Source: an uncultured Muribaculaceae bacterium
Lineage (GTDB): Bacteria > Bacteroidota > Bacteroidia > Bacteroidales > Muribaculaceae
NCBI GenBank assembly: GCA_910586595.1
Contig: CAJUJB010000057.1
Coordinates: forward strand, 1-16,051
Direction: 5' to 3'
DNA length: 16,051 nt
The notes beneath the pieces were generated by a model. The model was given only the letters and a program-made list of their open reading frames with translations, was not told the origin of the DNA and did not search any database. This document shows positions 13,937 to 16,051 of this stretch, one piece after another (the first letter of the stretch is position 1; each line of letters begins with the position of its first letter). The position numbers were made by a program, and so were the translations under genes.

Positions 13937-15706
13937 TTACTCGAACACCACTTCCTCCATGCGGGCCTGAATGGGGTTCATCTCGCGGAGGCTCTTGATA
14001 AACTCGAGATTGCGCATAGTCTCGGCATCGAAGGGGGCCGAAGCCTTAAGCTCGTCGAGGCCACCCGACTCCAGGATAATCTTCTCCCAGAACTTCTGCT
14101 CTGTACGCGGATAGCCCACGACAGCGTCGGAATCGAGACCGAGACGGTCGGTAAGCGATGCGGTGGCTACAGCGAGCGAGCCAATCCGGTCGACAAGGCC
14201 CAGCTGGAGTGCACGTGGAGCAATCCACACACGGCCTTCGGCTATAGCCTTCACAGAGTCCTGGGTCATATTGCGGCCTTGGGCCACACGCGAAGTAAAG
14301 AGGTCGTAGATGTTCTCCACACTCTTCTGCATGGCGGCGTACTGGGCCGGAGTCATAGCTTCGGTGAGCGATATGCCGGCAGCGTTCTCGTTGGTCTGCA
14401 CGGTGGTGAAGGTGATGCCGAATTTATCGGTGACAAGGCCCGACATATCGGGAATCATGCCGAATACGCCAATCGAGCCGGTGAGCGTGGTGCGGTCGGC
14501 AAAGATGGTGTCGGCGCCACAGCTGATGTAGTAGCCACCCGATGCGGCATAGTCGCCCATCGACACGTAGAGGGGCTTGCCTTTGCTCTTGAAGTACTGC
14601 AGGGCCTCCCAGATCTGCTCTGAAGCGAAGGCACTGCCGCCGGGAGAGTTGACACGGAGCACCATGCCGCGCACGTGCTTATCGTCGGCCAGCTTCACAA
14701 TCTCACCGGGCACAACGTCGCCCACGATGCCCTCCGAGCCGCTGTCGACGATGTCGCCGATGGCGTAGTATACGGCCACGTGGTCTTTACCGGAAGAGTA
14801 CGACGGATTTCCCTTCGATGCCAGATAGTCGGCCGGAGACACAAGGCGGGGGGCTTTATCCTCGTCGAGCCCGGTGGCCTCCTGGAGAGAAGCCGTAATC
14901 TCACGTGCGTATTTCAGACCGTCGACAAGGCGGTCGGCCACAAAGGTATCGGCCTCACGGGTGTAGATCATCTGAGGAGCCATAGCATATATGCTGTCGG
15001 CAGGCAGCTGGCGGTTGGCAGCCATGGTGGTGGCCACGTAGCTCCATATCGAGTCGCAGTATTGCTGCATCTGCAGGCGTGCCGGGGCGCTCATCGAGGT
15101 AAGGATATAAGGCTCGACGGCACTCTTGAAGGTGCCTACCTTAATAATCTGCATCTTCACACCGAGCTTGTCGAGCAAGCCCTTGAAGAAGGGTGTCATG
15201 CCGCCCACTCCGTGAATATCGACGGCACCCATAGGGTTGAGATAGAGGCTGTCGGCAGTGGTAGCCACCAGATAGTCGGCCTGGGTGTAAGAGTCGGCAT
15301 ATGCAGTGACCCACTTGCCGCTCTGCTTGAAGGCGTCGATAGCTTCAATCAGCTCCTCGCGGCCCGAAAGCCCGAGCGACGAACCTCCGCACTTGATATA
15401 CAAGCCTTCGATGCGGTCGTCATCAGCCGCGATGGCCAGCGAACGGAGCATATCGTCGAGAGTCATCGACTTTGTCTCCATGCTCTGTATCATCTGGAAG
15501 AAGGGCTGACGGGTATAGCGGTCTTGAATGTCGCCCGTAAGGTCGAAGTAGAGTATGGAGTTACGCTCTACCTTCACAGCAGAGTCTCCGGCACTTTTAC
15601 CTACGGCCACGCCAACGAGCATAAACCCGGCGAGCACTACAAGCGCCATCGCCAACCAGATGCCGGCAACGGTGCCGAGCATGGAAATAAAGAATTTCTT
15701 AAGCAT
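13937..15706 (-). CDS. sppA: Signal peptide peptidase SppA, 67K type
   Basis: Membrane-bound Ser/Lys protease that degrades cleaved signal peptides. The 589-residue product has an N-terminal membrane segment at about 12-36 and two tandem ClpP/crotonase-like domains, as in the long E. coli-type enzyme (618). The catalytic lysine is K194 in GTFKSAVEPY (first domain) and the nucleophile is S389 in MGDYAASGGYYIS (second domain), matching E. coli Lys209 and Ser409. NSPGGSAFASEQIW at 353-366 is the conserved oxyanion/substrate segment. First gene of the sppA-lpxK-punA-thiL group, with a promoter about 100 bases upstream. The frame is intact. A long open frame on the opposite strand (14675-15796) is a shadow. 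Confidence 0.95.
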   Translation of the reverse strand: MLKKFFISMLGTVAGIWLAMALVVLAGFMLVGVAVGKSAGDSAVKVERNSILYFDLTGDIQDRYTRQPFFQMIQSMETKSMTLDDMLRSLAIAADDDRIEGLYIKCGGSSLGLSGREELIEAIDAFKQSGKWVTAYADSYTQADYLVATTADSLYLNPMGAVDIHGVGGMTPFFKGLLDKLGVKMQIIKVGTFKSAVEPYILTSMSAPARLQMQQYCDSIWSYVATTMAANRQLPADSIYAMAPQMIYTREADTFVADRLVDGLKYAREITASLQEATGLDEDKAPRLVSPADYLASKGNPSYSSGKDHVAVYYAIGDIVDSGSEGIVGDVVPGEIVKLADDKHVRGMVLRVNSPGGSAFASEQIWEALQYFKSKGKPLYVSMGDYAASGGYYISCGADTIFADRTTLTGSIGVFGMIPDMSGLVTDKFGITFTTVQTNENAAGISLTEAMTPAQYAAMQKSVENIYDLFTSRVAQGRNMTQDSVKAIAEGRVWIAPRALQLGLVDRIGSLAVATASLTDRLGLDSDAVVGYPRTEQKFWEKIILESGGLDELKASAPFDAETMRNLEFIKSLREMNPIQARMEEVVFE

Positions 15707-15804
15707 TGTAAGAATATGTGCTATTTAGCTAATTTTCAAGCGGTTTTAAACACCAACCAAGCGACTGCCCGGCAGGGCGGCCACTTCATGGCGTAGATTT
15801 TTGA

Positions 15805-15836
15805 CAAAGTTAACAATTAATTATCAATACAACAAA
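15805..15836 (-). promoter_or_regulatory. Bacteroidota promoter for sppA operon
   Basis: On the minus strand the -7 element TAACTTTG spans 15812 to 15805 and the -33 element TTTG spans 15836 to 15833, with 20 bases between and an AT-rich surround. It gives a leader of about 90 nt before sppA, which contains a possible 17-codon reading frame (15789 to 15736). Confidence 0.85.
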
Positions 15837-15862
15837 TTTTTTAGTGGCCCAGAGGGGTGAGT

Positions 15863-15924
15863 GCTTTCCGCGCTTTCCGTGTTTTCCATCTGCGGGCCCC
15901 GGAAAGCAGGAAAGCGCGGAAAGC
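15863..15924. repeat. Large palindrome with three GCTTTCC-type repeats per arm
   Basis: A perfect 16-base inverted repeat (15863-15878 against 15909-15924) is extended inward by a third unit, GTTTTCC (15881-15887) against GGAAAGC (15901-15907) with one G-U type mismatch. Each arm is therefore three tandem copies of a heptamer, G(C/T)TTTCC on the left and GGAAAGC on the right, with a GC-rich centre (GCGGGCCCC). It lies between two divergent promoters, where a terminator for the flanking genes would make no sense. A dispersed REP-like element or a protein-binding site is possible. Confidence 0.75.
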
Positions 15925-15940
15925 GGTGGGTGGCCCATCC

Positions 15941-15974
15941 CCCCACGCCTACGCTAAAGCTTCGGCGTAGGGGG
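15941..15974. repeat. Second hairpin between divergent promoters
   Basis: CCTACGC at 15948-15954 pairs with GCGTAGG at 15965-15971 around a 10-base loop containing AAGCTT, with flanking C-run (15939-15944) and G-run (15970-15974) able to extend the stem across a small bulge. It sits 16 bases right of the larger palindrome. There is no U-tract in either direction. Confidence 0.6.
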
Positions 15975-16005
15975 TTACTTAAGATTGACGTCCTGGCCTA
16001 TTATA

Positions 16006-16035
16006 TTTGCATTCTGAAAGAAAAGGTTAATTTTG
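16006..16035 (+). promoter_or_regulatory. Probable divergent promoter reading right, out of the window
   Basis: On the plus strand TTTG at 16006-16009 and TAATTTTG at 16028-16035 match the Bacteroidota -33 and -7 elements, but the spacing is 18 rather than 20 bases. If real, a plus-strand gene or RNA begins beyond position 16051. Confidence 0.5.
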
Positions 16036-16051
16036 TAGCAAATAATTCACA

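Noticed and set aside
14675..15796. 373-codon plus-strand open frame
   Set aside because: It lies opposite sppA, whose catalytic motifs are intact; the translation has no recognisable domain and is a shadow of high-GC codon use.
15863..15974. Intrinsic terminators
   Set aside because: Neither hairpin is followed by a T-tract in either direction, and the flanking promoters appear to diverge.
1..16051. tRNA, rRNA, CRISPR array, insertion sequence, phage attachment site
   Set aside because: I saw no cloverleaf or rRNA segments, no regularly spaced direct repeats, no transposase or integrase frame and no paired att-like repeats.

Overview
The window comes from a member of the Bacteroidales. Muribaculaceae (Duncaniella/Muribaculum-like) is my best guess. 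The reasons are three copies of the Bacteroidota promoter (TTTG, about 20 bases, TAnnTTTG), the absence of Shine-Dalgarno sites before genes, the housekeeping order sppA-lpxK-punA-thiL followed by nusB-yajC-ybbR-coaE, a long Bacteroidota-type NusB, and a capsule locus headed by an UpxY-type NusG paralogue. Every gene is on the minus strand, so transcription runs from right to left.

Right part (about 7266-15836), housekeeping. The first group is sppA (signal peptide peptidase), lpxK (lipid A 4'-kinase), a class I purine nucleoside phosphorylase and thiL (thiamine-phosphate kinase), driven by a promoter at 15805-15836. A second promoter at 10711-10742 drives nusB, yajC, a YbbR-domain protein and coaE, with short gaps and one 4-base overlap. 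The region right of the sppA promoter has no gene. It carries a large triple-repeat palindrome, a second hairpin and a probable divergent promoter reading out of the window.

Middle (about 7019-7265). A strong promoter begins directly after the coaE stop. It produces a leader of about 190 nt rich in inverted repeats ahead of an UpxY-family antiterminator with a GTG start. This is the classic head of a Bacteroidales capsular/exopolysaccharide operon, where UpxY is needed for RNA polymerase to read through the leader.

Left part (1-7018), polysaccharide operon. After upxY come ugd (UDP-glucose dehydrogenase, making UDP-glucuronate), two glycosyltransferases, a Wzx-like flippase, a left-handed beta-helix acyltransferase and a CapE-like UDP-GlcNAc 4,6-dehydratase/5-epimerase that runs off the left edge. 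The four central genes (819-5051) are very AT-rich and tightly coupled (1- and 4-base overlaps, 11-base gap). The flanking ugd and capE have host-like GC, which suggests an exchangeable cassette between conserved sugar-nucleotide genes. The enzymes predict a glycan containing a uronic acid and a FucNAc-type deoxy-aminosugar, decorated by an acyl group and exported by a Wzx route. Polymerase, initiating transferase and export genes are not in the window and presumably lie to the left.

I did not find a wholly new system. The points most worth checking are the internal duplication in NusB, the structured UpxY leader, the triple-heptamer palindrome between divergent promoters, the C8 tract in the acyltransferase, and an Asp at the specificity position of the purine nucleoside phosphorylase.
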